From contig NC_009767.1 of the NCBI RefSeq assembly GCF_000017805.1, forward strand, positions 682,001 to 746,000: a stretch of DNA of 64,000 bases, read 5' to 3'. Made by a program: the position numbers and the translations under genes. The DNA is from Roseiflexus castenholzii DSM 13941. Lineage in GTDB: Bacteria > Chloroflexota > Chloroflexia > Chloroflexales > Roseiflexaceae. Numbering within the stretch: position 1 is the first letter of the stretch; every line of letters starts with the position of its first letter. Shown piece after piece: positions 1 through 7,668 of this stretch. The notes beneath the pieces are model-generated. The model searched no databases. It was not told where the DNA came from and saw nothing but the letters and a program-made list of their open reading frames with translations.

Positions 1-1438
1 CCAGTCGCCGTGAGGCTTCAGGGGTGTACTCCACCCGCGTAGCCCCATACACCTTCGTTGCCAGTGTTTCGATCTTCTCGCGCAGACTCATATCGAGCGG
101 GTAGAGTGGGGTAAACGTCCCAGGCGCTTCACACGCCTGTATCGCCGCTCTTGCCAGATCGCAACCGCCTGCGCCGCCTTCGGCGAAGACAAAACTTTCG
201 ACCACATCGAACGCTCCTGATTCGCGCGCGACCTGCCGTATCACCTCAACTTCCGATGGAAAATCGTCGGGGAAGCGGTTGATCGCCACAACCACCGGTC
301 GACCGAAGAGGCGCGCGATGCGCACCTGAGCCGCCAGGTTCGCTGCTCCATCCGCAACATCCTCCGGGTTCTCCTCGGCAAGCCGTGGATCGAGCGGTCT
401 GCCGGCGGTGATGGTGTAGCGCCCACTGTGCGCCTTGAGCGCCCGCACCGTTGCTACCAGCACAACCGCATCCGGCGCCAGACCAGAGGCGCGACATTTG
501 ATGTCGCAAAACTTCTCGAAGCCGATGTCAGCGCCGAACCCGCTTTCGGTGACCACGTAATCGGCGCAGTGCAACCCGATCATGTCCGCCAGCACCGATG
601 AGGCGCCGTGCGCAATGTTGGCGAACGGTCCGCAATGGACCAGCGCCGGCGATCCTTCGAGCGTCTGCAACAGGTTCGGTTTGATGGCTTCCTTGAGCAA
701 GACGGTCATAGCGCCTGCGGCATGCAGATCCTCGGCGGTCACCGGCGCGCCATCGCGCGTGTACGCCGCCACAATGCGCCCCAATCGCTGTCGCAGGTCG
801 TGCAGATTTGTCGTCAGCGCGAGGATCGCCATCACTTCCGAGGCAACCGTGATGTCGAACTGCGTCTGGCGCATCGGTCCATCTTCTTTCTTTCCCAACC
901 CCACCACAACATTGCGCAGCACGCGGTCGCTAATGTCCACCACGCGGGACCAGAAAATTGCATACGGATCGATGCCGCACTGATTGCCGTGATGCAGGTG
1001 ATTGTCGATCATGGCGGCAAGCAGGTTGTGCGCTGCGCCAATTGCGTGAATGTCGCCGGTCAGATGCAGGTTGAACTGCTCCATCGGCAACACCTGGCTA
1101 TACCCGCCGCCAGCCGCGCCCCCCTTGATGCCGAAGGTCGGTCCCATTGAAGGTTGGCGGATGGTAACGACGGAACGTTTCCCCAGGCGCGCCAGCGCCT
1201 GCCCCAGGCCGATGGTGGTGGTGGTTTTGCCTTCACCCAGCGGCGTGGGGGTGATCGCGGTGACGACAATGTAGCGACCGCGCGGTTGATCGGTCAACCG
1301 CTGGAGGATGCCCAGATCGATTTTGGCGATACTGCGACCGTACAGTTCGATATCATCGTCGGTTAGCCCAAGGTCGGCGGCGACGGCGCGAATCGGGCGA
1401 AGGCGCGCCGCCTGAGCGATGTCGAGATCGGAACGCAT
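1..1438 (-). CDS. fhs: Formate--tetrahydrofolate ligase, C-terminus cut off by the window edge
   Basis: The enzyme makes 10-formyl-tetrahydrofolate from formate, THF and ATP in cytosolic one-carbon metabolism. I translated the minus strand: 479 codons are present of a family length of about 560. The nucleotide-binding loop TPTPLGEGKTTTTIG lies at residues 63-77, followed by family-typical stretches such as PSMGPTFGIKGGAAGGGYSQ and HLTGDIHAI. The ATG at 1438 follows an AAGGAG ribosome site about 6 nt upstream. The frame is open to position 1, so the stop codon is outside the window. A perfect 14-bp inverted repeat sits in the leader just upstream of the ribosome site. Family assignment is very secure. 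Confidence 0.97.
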   Translation of the reverse strand, partial: MRSDLDIAQAARLRPIRAVAADLGLTDDDIELYGRSIAKIDLGILQRLTDQPRGRYIVVTAITPTPLGEGKTTTTIGLGQALARLGKRSVVTIRQPSMGPTFGIKGGAAGGGYSQVLPMEQFNLHLTGDIHAIGAAHNLLAAMIDNHLHHGNQCGIDPYAIFWSRVVDISDRVLRNVVVGLGKKEDGPMRQTQFDITVASEVMAILALTTNLHDLRQRLGRIVAAYTRDGAPVTAEDLHAAGAMTVLLKEAIKPNLLQTLEGSPALVHCGPFANIAHGASSVLADMIGLHCADYVVTESGFGADIGFEKFCDIKCRASGLAPDAVVLVATVRALKAHSGRYTITAGRPLDPRLAEENPEDVADGAANLAAQVRIARLFGRPVVVAINRFPDDFPSEVEVIRQVARESGAFDVVESFVFAEGGAGGCDLARAAIQACEAPGTFTPLYPLDMSLREKIETLATKVYGATRVEYTPEASRRL

Positions 1439-1458
1439 AGCTGCTCCTTCGAAGCATG

Positions 1459-1496
1459 ATACTGCGGATGCGTCATTGCAACCGCATCCGCAGTAT
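1459..1496 (-). promoter_or_regulatory. Perfect 14-bp inverted repeat in the fhs leader
   Basis: ATACTGCGGATGCG (1459-1472) is matched exactly by its reverse complement at 1483-1496 around a 10-nt loop. It lies about 20 nt upstream of the fhs start and there is no T-run on either strand. It could be an operator, a leader hairpin or a dispersed palindrome. It does not match any riboswitch I know. Confidence 0.6.
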
Positions 1497-1552
1497 AGCA
1501 AACAAACACGAGGGCGGTAGTGCGAAAGTAAGAACAGCGTCTGAAAACTCCG

Positions 1553-2287
1553 CTACTGTGGGGACAATGCGCCAATGCGGATCGATGCCCCGTGAGTTCG
1601 CGCCGGATCGAGATTGCCGGGTGCGCCGCCGCACAACTCCAGCGCGCAGAGACCTTCGCGGCGGAGGTGTTCGTTCAAAGCGACCAGCACAATTGCCGAT
1701 GATCCGAGGAGAAAGGTGATACCTTCGGTGGAAGTCGCGCCCTCGGCGCCCAGGAGTGCGCGGTAGCGCGCGGCGCTCTCCGCCAGATCGCGGGCGGCAA
1801 CCAGCACTCGTGCCATGCCGGTGACGCCGTTCGCGTGCTGACGCGCTGCACCAGTCGGAACCCGCAGATCGCGCGGGGTCACATCGCCACAAAGGAACGG
1901 CAGGTCCGGCGTGGCGGGGCGGGCCGTCTTCCAGGCGATGCGCACGCCATCGGGTCGCTCCCTGCCACCGGCGAAAGGACCGGCAATCTCCAGTCCGCGC
2001 ACGCGCGCAGCTGCCACGTCCTCGTCGATGGCATCAGGGAGCAGGGCAAAGTCGATCAAACCTTCACCATCGGCAGTGAAGCGCCACCAGACATGATCCG
2101 GCGCCTCGCGGCGGAAGGCGATCAACTCCAGGTAGCTTCCGTCGGCGAACGCCACCAGTGCATTGTGCGTTGCACCGTCGGCATGGACCCCGCCGGGCGT
2201 CACGGTGAACCCCAGTGCTGTGTAGTCGTCTATCGCCGCCAGTAGATCGCGGACGAGAATGACAATGTGATCGATGCAGGTAATCAT
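1553..2287 (-). CDS. Glyoxalase-like (VOC superfamily) protein
   Basis: The 244-aa protein begins CIDHIVILVRDL, the first beta strand of a vicinal-oxygen-chelate fold, and continues with a second VOC-like half (GMARVLVAARDL around residue 150, TSTEGITFLLG after it). The pattern fits the glyoxalase-like PF13468 type: two babbab modules with a metal or substrate site that cannot be assigned here. The open frame extends upstream to 2419, but the ATG at 2287 is chosen because the VOC domain starts directly after it and a CTGAGG ribosome site precedes it. The substrate is unknown. It is transcribed in the same direction as fhs, but a 114-bp gap with an inverted repeat separates them. Confidence 0.85.
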   Translation of the reverse strand: MITCIDHIVILVRDLLAAIDDYTALGFTVTPGGVHADGATHNALVAFADGSYLELIAFRREAPDHVWWRFTADGEGLIDFALLPDAIDEDVAAARVRGLEIAGPFAGGRERPDGVRIAWKTARPATPDLPFLCGDVTPRDLRVPTGAARQHANGVTGMARVLVAARDLAESAARYRALLGAEGATSTEGITFLLGSSAIVLVALNEHLRREGLCALELCGGAPGNLDPARTHGASIRIGALSPQ

Positions 2288-2369
2288 TGAGAATGCCTCA
2301 GCCGGATACATCGTTGATGTCGAGCGCAACGGCTGCAACAGGCCCCTTACGTGTTCAGCGTTGGATACC

Positions 2370-2480
2370 GTCGTAAACCCGGGAGCGCAGGCGTCTCGCC
2401 GGTTCGGCCACCTCGTCACCCTGGGAGCGCAGGCGTCTCGCCGGCAACGGTGGCGGCGGGCGTCCCGCCTGCGACGGTGT
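2370..2480. repeat. Short direct repeats GGGAGCGCAGGCGTCTCGCC in intergenic DNA
   Basis: The 20-bp sequence GGGAGCGCAGGCGTCTCGCC occurs twice (near 2380 and 2423), followed by a related inverted form (CGGGCGTCCCGCCTGCGACG). No gene in 2288-2594 is supported. This looks like a REP-type dispersed intergenic repeat. Confidence 0.6.
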
Positions 2481-2535
2481 TCGAGGGCAAGAAGCCGTCA
2501 CTCTCAAGAAAAACGTAAACACATCAAAAAGGCTC

Positions 2536-2564
2536 TTGCGCGAATGTTAAGTTTGTGCTAAGAT
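2536..2564 (+). promoter_or_regulatory. Orphan sigma70-like promoter
   Basis: TTGCGC at 2536-2541 and TAAGAT at 2559-2564 are separated by 17 bp. No plus-strand gene follows. The only downstream feature is the hairpin at 2593-2629, so a short noncoding transcript is possible. Prediction from sequence only. Confidence 0.35.
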
Positions 2565-2592
2565 AGTGTCATCTCCTTCTCCTCTCTTCTCT

Positions 2593-2629
2593 CACTAAGG
2601 GTGTCTGACACAGTCAGGCGCCCTTAGTG
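2593..2629. terminator. 17-bp imperfect hairpin overlapping the esterase 3' end
   Basis: CACTAAGGG pairs with CCCTTAGTG at the base and the inner part continues with GTCTGAC/GTCAGGC, giving a stem of about 17 bp with two G-U-type mismatches and a 3-nt loop. There is no T-run. The hairpin encodes the last codons of the esterase, so it may be a bidirectional terminator or an inserted palindromic repeat. Confidence 0.45.
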
Positions 2630-3563
2630 ATTCCTGGCGCAGTGCGCGATCATACAGCGGCAGCGTCAGGTTCATAAACCGGTCGGCGGTGCGCCAGCTA
2701 TGGTCGCCGTCGGGGAGCGCCGGGTTGTCCAGCGCATTGGCAAGACCACGCGCGCGCAGGCATGCCAGCAGATGTTCACCACGATAGTAGTTCGACTGCC
2801 AGGGTTCCTGCGATTCGGGACCATATGCCACGATCCAGGTGATGCGCGCGAGCGCCTCCCGATTGCCGCGCAGGATCAGGTTCGCGGCATTGTGTTGCGC
2901 AACGAACGCACGGTCGCGCGGGACGCCATACGCTGCGTCGAATATGGGATTGGCAACTACCCGATCCTGCTTGCGAATGCTCCGTCCCCGGTTGCAGGCG
3001 TACAGGAATGTGCCATCGTATGCGCCGGCGCAGGCAAACAGATCGGGGCGGCGCGCCGCAACCGACAGCGCCATCGCGCCGCCGAGCGAGAAACCGACGA
3101 TACCGCGCGCCCGACCGCCGGCGATGACCGGGAAATGACTCTCGACATAGGGGATCAGATCGTGGAAAAAATAATCGGCGAAGCGACCACTGCCAATGCC
3201 GGAGGCGCCATATGCCAGGTGCGGCGCGCACATATTGAGCAGCATGCCAGGGATGCGGTTATCATCACTCGATGTGCCAGGAAAGACCAGAACCAGCGGA
3301 GCAATGCGCCCGGCGGCGCGCTGTGCTTCATAGACATCGATGACATTCCTGCCGCCACGCGATGAATCCTCGAACGGATTGATCCACTCGCGTTCATGCC
3401 CGCGCAGCAGATAGAGCGCCGGCGCCGGATGATCGTCATCGACGTCGGGAGGGATATAGATGTAAAAACTCCGCGAAAGACCGAGCGCCGGACTAAAAAA
3501 CGTCACACAGCGCGCGCGCGCATCGTACACGACCGGCAACGCCGGCGGCGCAACATGTGGCAC
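2595..3563 (-). CDS. Putative esterase, alpha/beta hydrolase (esterase D / PF00756 type)
   Basis: The 322-aa protein has the nucleophile elbow GFSLGG around residue 158 and a late DGDHSW segment that supplies the catalytic His. The N-terminal YIYIPPDVDD / ALYLLRGHE pattern matches PF00756 esterases. No signal peptide is seen, so it is probably cytoplasmic. The start shown is GTG at 3563, 29 bp after the kinase stop, so the two are probably co-transcribed. The last dozen residues are encoded by the palindrome at 2593-2629, which suggests the tail was altered by a repeat insertion. The substrate cannot be deduced. Confidence 0.85.
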   Translation of the reverse strand: MPHVAPPALPVVYDARARCVTFFSPALGLSRSFYIYIPPDVDDDHPAPALYLLRGHEREWINPFEDSSRGGRNVIDVYEAQRAAGRIAPLVLVFPGTSSDDNRIPGMLLNMCAPHLAYGASGIGSGRFADYFFHDLIPYVESHFPVIAGGRARGIVGFSLGGAMALSVAARRPDLFACAGAYDGTFLYACNRGRSIRKQDRVVANPIFDAAYGVPRDRAFVAQHNAANLILRGNREALARITWIVAYGPESQEPWQSNYYRGEHLLACLRARGLANALDNPALPDGDHSWRTADRFMNLTLPLYDRALRQESLRAPDCVRHP

Positions 3564-3592
3564 GGTGATGTCCCAACGATCCTGTGCGCAGC

Positions 3593-6235
3593 TTACCCGC
3601 CCAACCGGTCGAGTTCCTGCTGCGCGAAGCGGCTCCCCTTCTCAACGGCGGTGCGATATGCCTGCTTTGCTTCTTCCACTCGTCCGAGTTGCTCAAGCGT
3701 CAACCCAAGCCAGTAATAATTGCCGCCATCATTCGGCGCAATCTCGATCGCGCGGCGGAAACTGACTTCGGCGTCATTGAAGCGCCCCTGGTTGTAGTAC
3801 GTCCAGCCGACCCCAAAATGTGCGTCTGCCTGATCGTCCTTGATCGCCAGGGACTGTTGCAGCGTGTCGAGCGCCTGTTCGTACTGCCCAAGCGCCGATT
3901 GCGCCCAACCCAGACCGGTAAGGGCGCTGACGAAACGGTCGTTGCGGTCGAGCGCCTCACGGAAACGATCCTCGGCGCGCTGGTAGGTCGATGTCTGTTC
4001 ACTGCTGCCGGATGGCAGGCTAAATCCTTTGCTCATATGCGTCCATCCCAGACGCGCGAACAGATCGGGACGGTAGGGCGTGATCGCAATCGCCTGCTCG
4101 AGAGTGGCAATGGCGCCGTCGTAATCGGGGGGGGAAAACGCCAACAGCGCATAACTCTTGCCCAGATGCGCGTCGGTGTCTTGCGGATTGATGCTGAGCG
4201 CTTTATCGAATTCCGCCACAGCCCCGGCATAGTCGTCCAGATAATAAAGGTTCCATCCCAGCCCGGCGTGGGCATGACCGTATGCCGGGTCCGTCTCCTG
4301 AGCGCGCTCGAACTGCTGGCGCGCCAGATCGAGCAACGCAACTGCATCCTGACGGTTGCCGCGCTGGAGGGCGTTCGCGCCCTGGTCGTTGTAGAAGTAG
4401 CCAAGGTTGGAATGGAAGACCGCTATCTGCCCCTGGAGTCCGATTGCGCGGTTGAACTCGTCGCCGCCGCGGGCAACCATCGATTGATCGTTGCTGAACT
4501 GATACTGATACCAGTAAACAACACCGCGCGCATTGTGCGCCAGCGCCTGAAGCAGGTTCTCCCGACCCGCCGCTTTATCGAGCGCCATCTCGGCATCATC
4601 AACCGCCTCGCTCAGCATGGCTGCATCGGCATCGTCGAGCGCGCGCGCGGCTTTGATGACCGCGCGCGACGCATATCCCGCCGGATGATCGGGATCAACA
4701 GCAACCGCCTCATCGGCGGCGTCGAGCGCTTCATTGTACCGCCCCTGGCTGTGGAGCGACTCGGCGAGCACGGCGTGCGCCAGCACCGCCCGCGAGTCTG
4801 CGGCAATCGCGGCGCGCGCCGACTCCTCGGCATCGGTGTAGCGTGACCGCATCTGATAGATCAGTGCAATGCGCGTATGTGCATCTACATTTGTGGCATC
4901 GAGGTTCAAAACCTGTTGGTAGGCTTCGATAGCCTGATCGAACGCGCCGCGCTGATTGAACAATTCGTTTGCCTGCGTCAGTGCTGCATCAACCTGCGCA
5001 CTGCCGCCACTGTCTGAAGGGCGGAGCAGAAACACCCCACCAATCGCAAGCAGCAGCAACGCAGCGATGCCGCCGATGATCAGCCCCATTCCGCCGCCTT
5101 TTTTCGGTTTGGCGGGCGCCTGCGTCGTGTACTGCTGTGGCGGCAGCGTCCCCGGTGGAACATTCATCGTGGGGACGCCGGATGCGGGTGATTCAGAAGG
5201 GGCGGCATGAATGGTCGGGACGCCGGAGGGTGGCGAGGGTGGTTGCGCAGGCGCGCCGTAAGCGGGCGAGACCGGCAGAGTCTGTGGACGCGGCGCTACC
5301 GTTCCGGCAGGCGGCGATGTTGGCATGGTGCGCACATAAGGCAGCGGCGTTCCGACAGGCGGCGAAAGCGGCGGCGTGGCGCTCCTCATTGAGCCTGTGC
5401 CCAGACCGGCAGCCTGCCTGAGCGCGGCGACCAGTTCGCCGGCGCTCTGGTAGCGCGCCTCCGGTTTGCGCGCCAGCGCACGCATAATGACATCCTCAAC
5501 CGGCAGCGGGAGATCACTACGAACGTCGCGCGGTGGAATGGGCGCTTGTTGCAGCCGCGCCACCAGCATTGCCAGCGGTGTGTCGGCTTTGAATGGCATG
5601 TGACCGGTGAGCATCTCGTAGATCACCACTCCGAGCGCATAGATGTCGGTCGGCGGACCGACATTCGGCAGACCCTGCGCCTGCTCAGGCGACATGTACT
5701 CCGGCGTGCCCATCACCGTGCCGGTGACGGTCAGCCCGCTGCCACCCCCTGTGCCGCGCGCCAGTCCAAAGTCGGTCAGATAGACCCATCCGCTGCGATC
5801 AAGCATCATGTTGGACGGCTTAATGTCGCGGTGGATAACCCCCCGGCTATGGGCATAGTCGAGCGCACTGGCAACCTGTTCCATCAGCCGGATCGTCTCA
5901 TCGAGCGGCAGTGTGCCGCGCTCTTGGATGACTTCCTTCAGGGTGCGCCCATCGATGAATTTCATTGCAATGTAGTGCAATCCCTCCGTCTCGTCCACGA
6001 CATAGATCGGAACGATATTCGGATGCTCGAGCGCAGCGGCGCTATCGGCTTCCTGGCGAAAGCGGGCAATGTAGGTGCGATCAAGGCTCAACTCCGGCGG
6101 CAGCACTTTGAGCGCCACAATGCGGTTAGGGGACGTCTGCCGCGCCTTGTAGACTACCGCCATGCCGCCGCGGCCCAACTCGGAGAGAATCTCGAAGCGA
6201 CCAATCGTGCGCCCGATCAGATTTATTTCAGGCAT
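3593..6235 (-). CDS. Membrane Ser/Thr protein kinase with C-terminal TPR repeats
   Basis: This is an 880-aa Hanks-type kinase. The catalytic domain (about residues 14-275) has the glycine loop GRGGMAVV (21-28), Lys43 in ALK, HRDIKPSN (135-142), DFG (155-157) and GTPEYMSPEQ (176-185), so it looks active. A Pro/Ser/Thr-rich linker (about 285-375) leads to one transmembrane helix (about 384-404), then roughly eight TPR motifs fill the rest. By analogy with other TM-anchored bacterial kinases, the kinase would be cytoplasmic and the TPR part outside. It lacks PASTA domains. The esterase gene follows 29 bp downstream. The signal sensed and the targets are unknown. Confidence 0.95.
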   Translation of the reverse strand: MPEINLIGRTIGRFEILSELGRGGMAVVYKARQTSPNRIVALKVLPPELSLDRTYIARFRQEADSAAALEHPNIVPIYVVDETEGLHYIAMKFIDGRTLKEVIQERGTLPLDETIRLMEQVASALDYAHSRGVIHRDIKPSNMMLDRSGWVYLTDFGLARGTGGGSGLTVTGTVMGTPEYMSPEQAQGLPNVGPPTDIYALGVVIYEMLTGHMPFKADTPLAMLVARLQQAPIPPRDVRSDLPLPVEDVIMRALARKPEARYQSAGELVAALRQAAGLGTGSMRSATPPLSPPVGTPLPYVRTMPTSPPAGTVAPRPQTLPVSPAYGAPAQPPSPPSGVPTIHAAPSESPASGVPTMNVPPGTLPPQQYTTQAPAKPKKGGGMGLIIGGIAALLLLAIGGVFLLRPSDSGGSAQVDAALTQANELFNQRGAFDQAIEAYQQVLNLDATNVDAHTRIALIYQMRSRYTDAEESARAAIAADSRAVLAHAVLAESLHSQGRYNEALDAADEAVAVDPDHPAGYASRAVIKAARALDDADAAMLSEAVDDAEMALDKAAGRENLLQALAHNARGVVYWYQYQFSNDQSMVARGGDEFNRAIGLQGQIAVFHSNLGYFYNDQGANALQRGNRQDAVALLDLARQQFERAQETDPAYGHAHAGLGWNLYYLDDYAGAVAEFDKALSINPQDTDAHLGKSYALLAFSPPDYDGAIATLEQAIAITPYRPDLFARLGWTHMSKGFSLPSGSSEQTSTYQRAEDRFREALDRNDRFVSALTGLGWAQSALGQYEQALDTLQQSLAIKDDQADAHFGVGWTYYNQGRFNDAEVSFRRAIEIAPNDGGNYYWLGLTLEQLGRVEEAKQAYRTAVEKGSRFAQQELDRLGG

Positions 6236-6354
6236 GGACGTCTCTTTCGCTCACGGATGGATCATCGTTTGATACGTCGCCGATGGCAGGAGTCCAATCA
6301 CGGCTTATCCTCGATCCCGATGCTTGAATACCTTTCTATAAGAACGCAACTGAT

Positions 6355-6383
6355 TTGCCGATTGTGCGTTCAGTATGTATGAT
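6355..6383 (+). promoter_or_regulatory. Sigma70-like promoter for the MFS gene
   Basis: TTGCCG (6355-6360), a 17-bp spacer, and TATGAT (6378-6383). This would give a leader of about 90 nt before the start at 6479. It lies in the divergent region between the kinase and the MFS gene. Confidence 0.55.
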
Positions 6384-6478
6384 ACCACGGTCTTGTCGCC
6401 GGAATATGCGCGCACGCTTCGCATTTCCCTGCGCGAAGACAATGGCATCTCTCCATGATAGTGAGTAGGATTCTGAGC

Positions 6479-7633
6479 ATGACCGTGCGAACCTCTCTTC
6501 AGGCGCGTGCAACACACCTGCTCATTGCGCCGAAAGCATTCTATTTCTTCTGGTTCGTGGCGTTGGGATCGTTTATGCCATTCATTACGCTTCACTACCG
6601 GAGCATCGGGCTGGACCTGGCGCAGATCGGCGTGCTCCTTTCGCTGGGAGGTTTCCTTCAGATCATCAGTCCACTATGGGGGTTGGTTGCCGATGCGCTG
6701 CGTTTGCGGCGTCTCTTGCTGCCGGTGGTCATCGCCGGCGCCGTTCTTCCGGCGCTTCTCCTTGGTGTGACGACCGATTTCTGGTTGATCTTTGCCCTGG
6801 TAACCATGATGAGCCTGTTTTTTGCGCCGGTTGCACCGCTGGCGGATAGCGCCACGCTTGCGGCGCTTGGCAATGCGCGCGAGCGCTACGGCTCACAGCG
6901 TGTGTGGGGTGCGGTTGGCTGGGGACTCAGCACGATTGCCTTTGGCTGGGCAGTTGAGCGCATGGGGTTGGGGTTGATCTTCTGGGTGTATCCGATCGCG
7001 GGGATGCTGGCGGCGCTGGCGGCGCTGGCGATGCCACGCGCCGAACTGGTGACGGTCAATGTGGCGCAGGCGGCGCGTCGGCTCCTGCGCGACGGGCGTT
7101 GGGCGCGGTTTCTCATCGGCGCGATGCTCATCGGGTGCAGCGGCGCGTTGATGCACGGCTTCTTTTCGCTCTATATGGAAGACCTGGGCGCCGGCGGCGA
7201 ACAGATTGGTCTGGCGTATACGATTGCCAGCATCAGCGAATTGCCGGTTATGGCGCTCTCGGCGTTCGCCATTCGTCGATGGGGATCGCGCCGGTTGATC
7301 ATTGCGGCGGGCGGCGTCTATGCCGTCCGCATGGCGCTTTACTGGGCGGCGCCGGCGCCGGAATGGGCGCTGGCGATCCAGTTGCTCCATGGTCTCTGTT
7401 TTGCATCGCTCTGGAAGTCCGGCGTGGTCGAGGCGCAGCGCCTGGCGCCTCCTGGTCTGGAAGCGACGGCGCAGAGTCTGTTCGGCATGTCCGTGTTCGG
7501 TGTGGCAGTGGCGCTCGCCAATACGGTTGGAGGCGTCATCTACCGCGATTATGGCTACGGAGCGTTGTTTGCGGCGGCGGCGCTGGTCGCCGCGCTTGGC
7601 GCATTCATCCTGGCGCTTGGAAGGGAGGGGTGA
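6479..7633 (+). CDS. Major facilitator superfamily permease (MFS_1-like)
   Basis: A 384-aa integral membrane protein with about twelve hydrophobic helices, starting with FYFFWFVALGSFMPFI and containing the MFS loop-2/3-like GLVADALRLRRLLLP. The overall pattern resembles the LacY / nucleoside:H+ symporter-like branch (PF12832). The start at 6479 is preferred over the upstream ATG at 6455 because GTAGGA lies 8 nt before it. The gene converges on the subtilisin gene, with 35 bp between their stops. The transported compound is unknown. Confidence 0.88.
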   Translation: MTVRTSLQARATHLLIAPKAFYFFWFVALGSFMPFITLHYRSIGLDLAQIGVLLSLGGFLQIISPLWGLVADALRLRRLLLPVVIAGAVLPALLLGVTTDFWLIFALVTMMSLFFAPVAPLADSATLAALGNARERYGSQRVWGAVGWGLSTIAFGWAVERMGLGLIFWVYPIAGMLAALAALAMPRAELVTVNVAQAARRLLRDGRWARFLIGAMLIGCSGALMHGFFSLYMEDLGAGGEQIGLAYTIASISELPVMALSAFAIRRWGSRRLIIAAGGVYAVRMALYWAAPAPEWALAIQLLHGLCFASLWKSGVVEAQRLAPPGLEATAQSLFGMSVFGVAVALANTVGGVIYRDYGYGALFAAAALVAALGAFILALGREG

Positions 7634-7668
7634 CGCGCCGTGAGCGGAGCGCCCACCTCAGCGCATGG

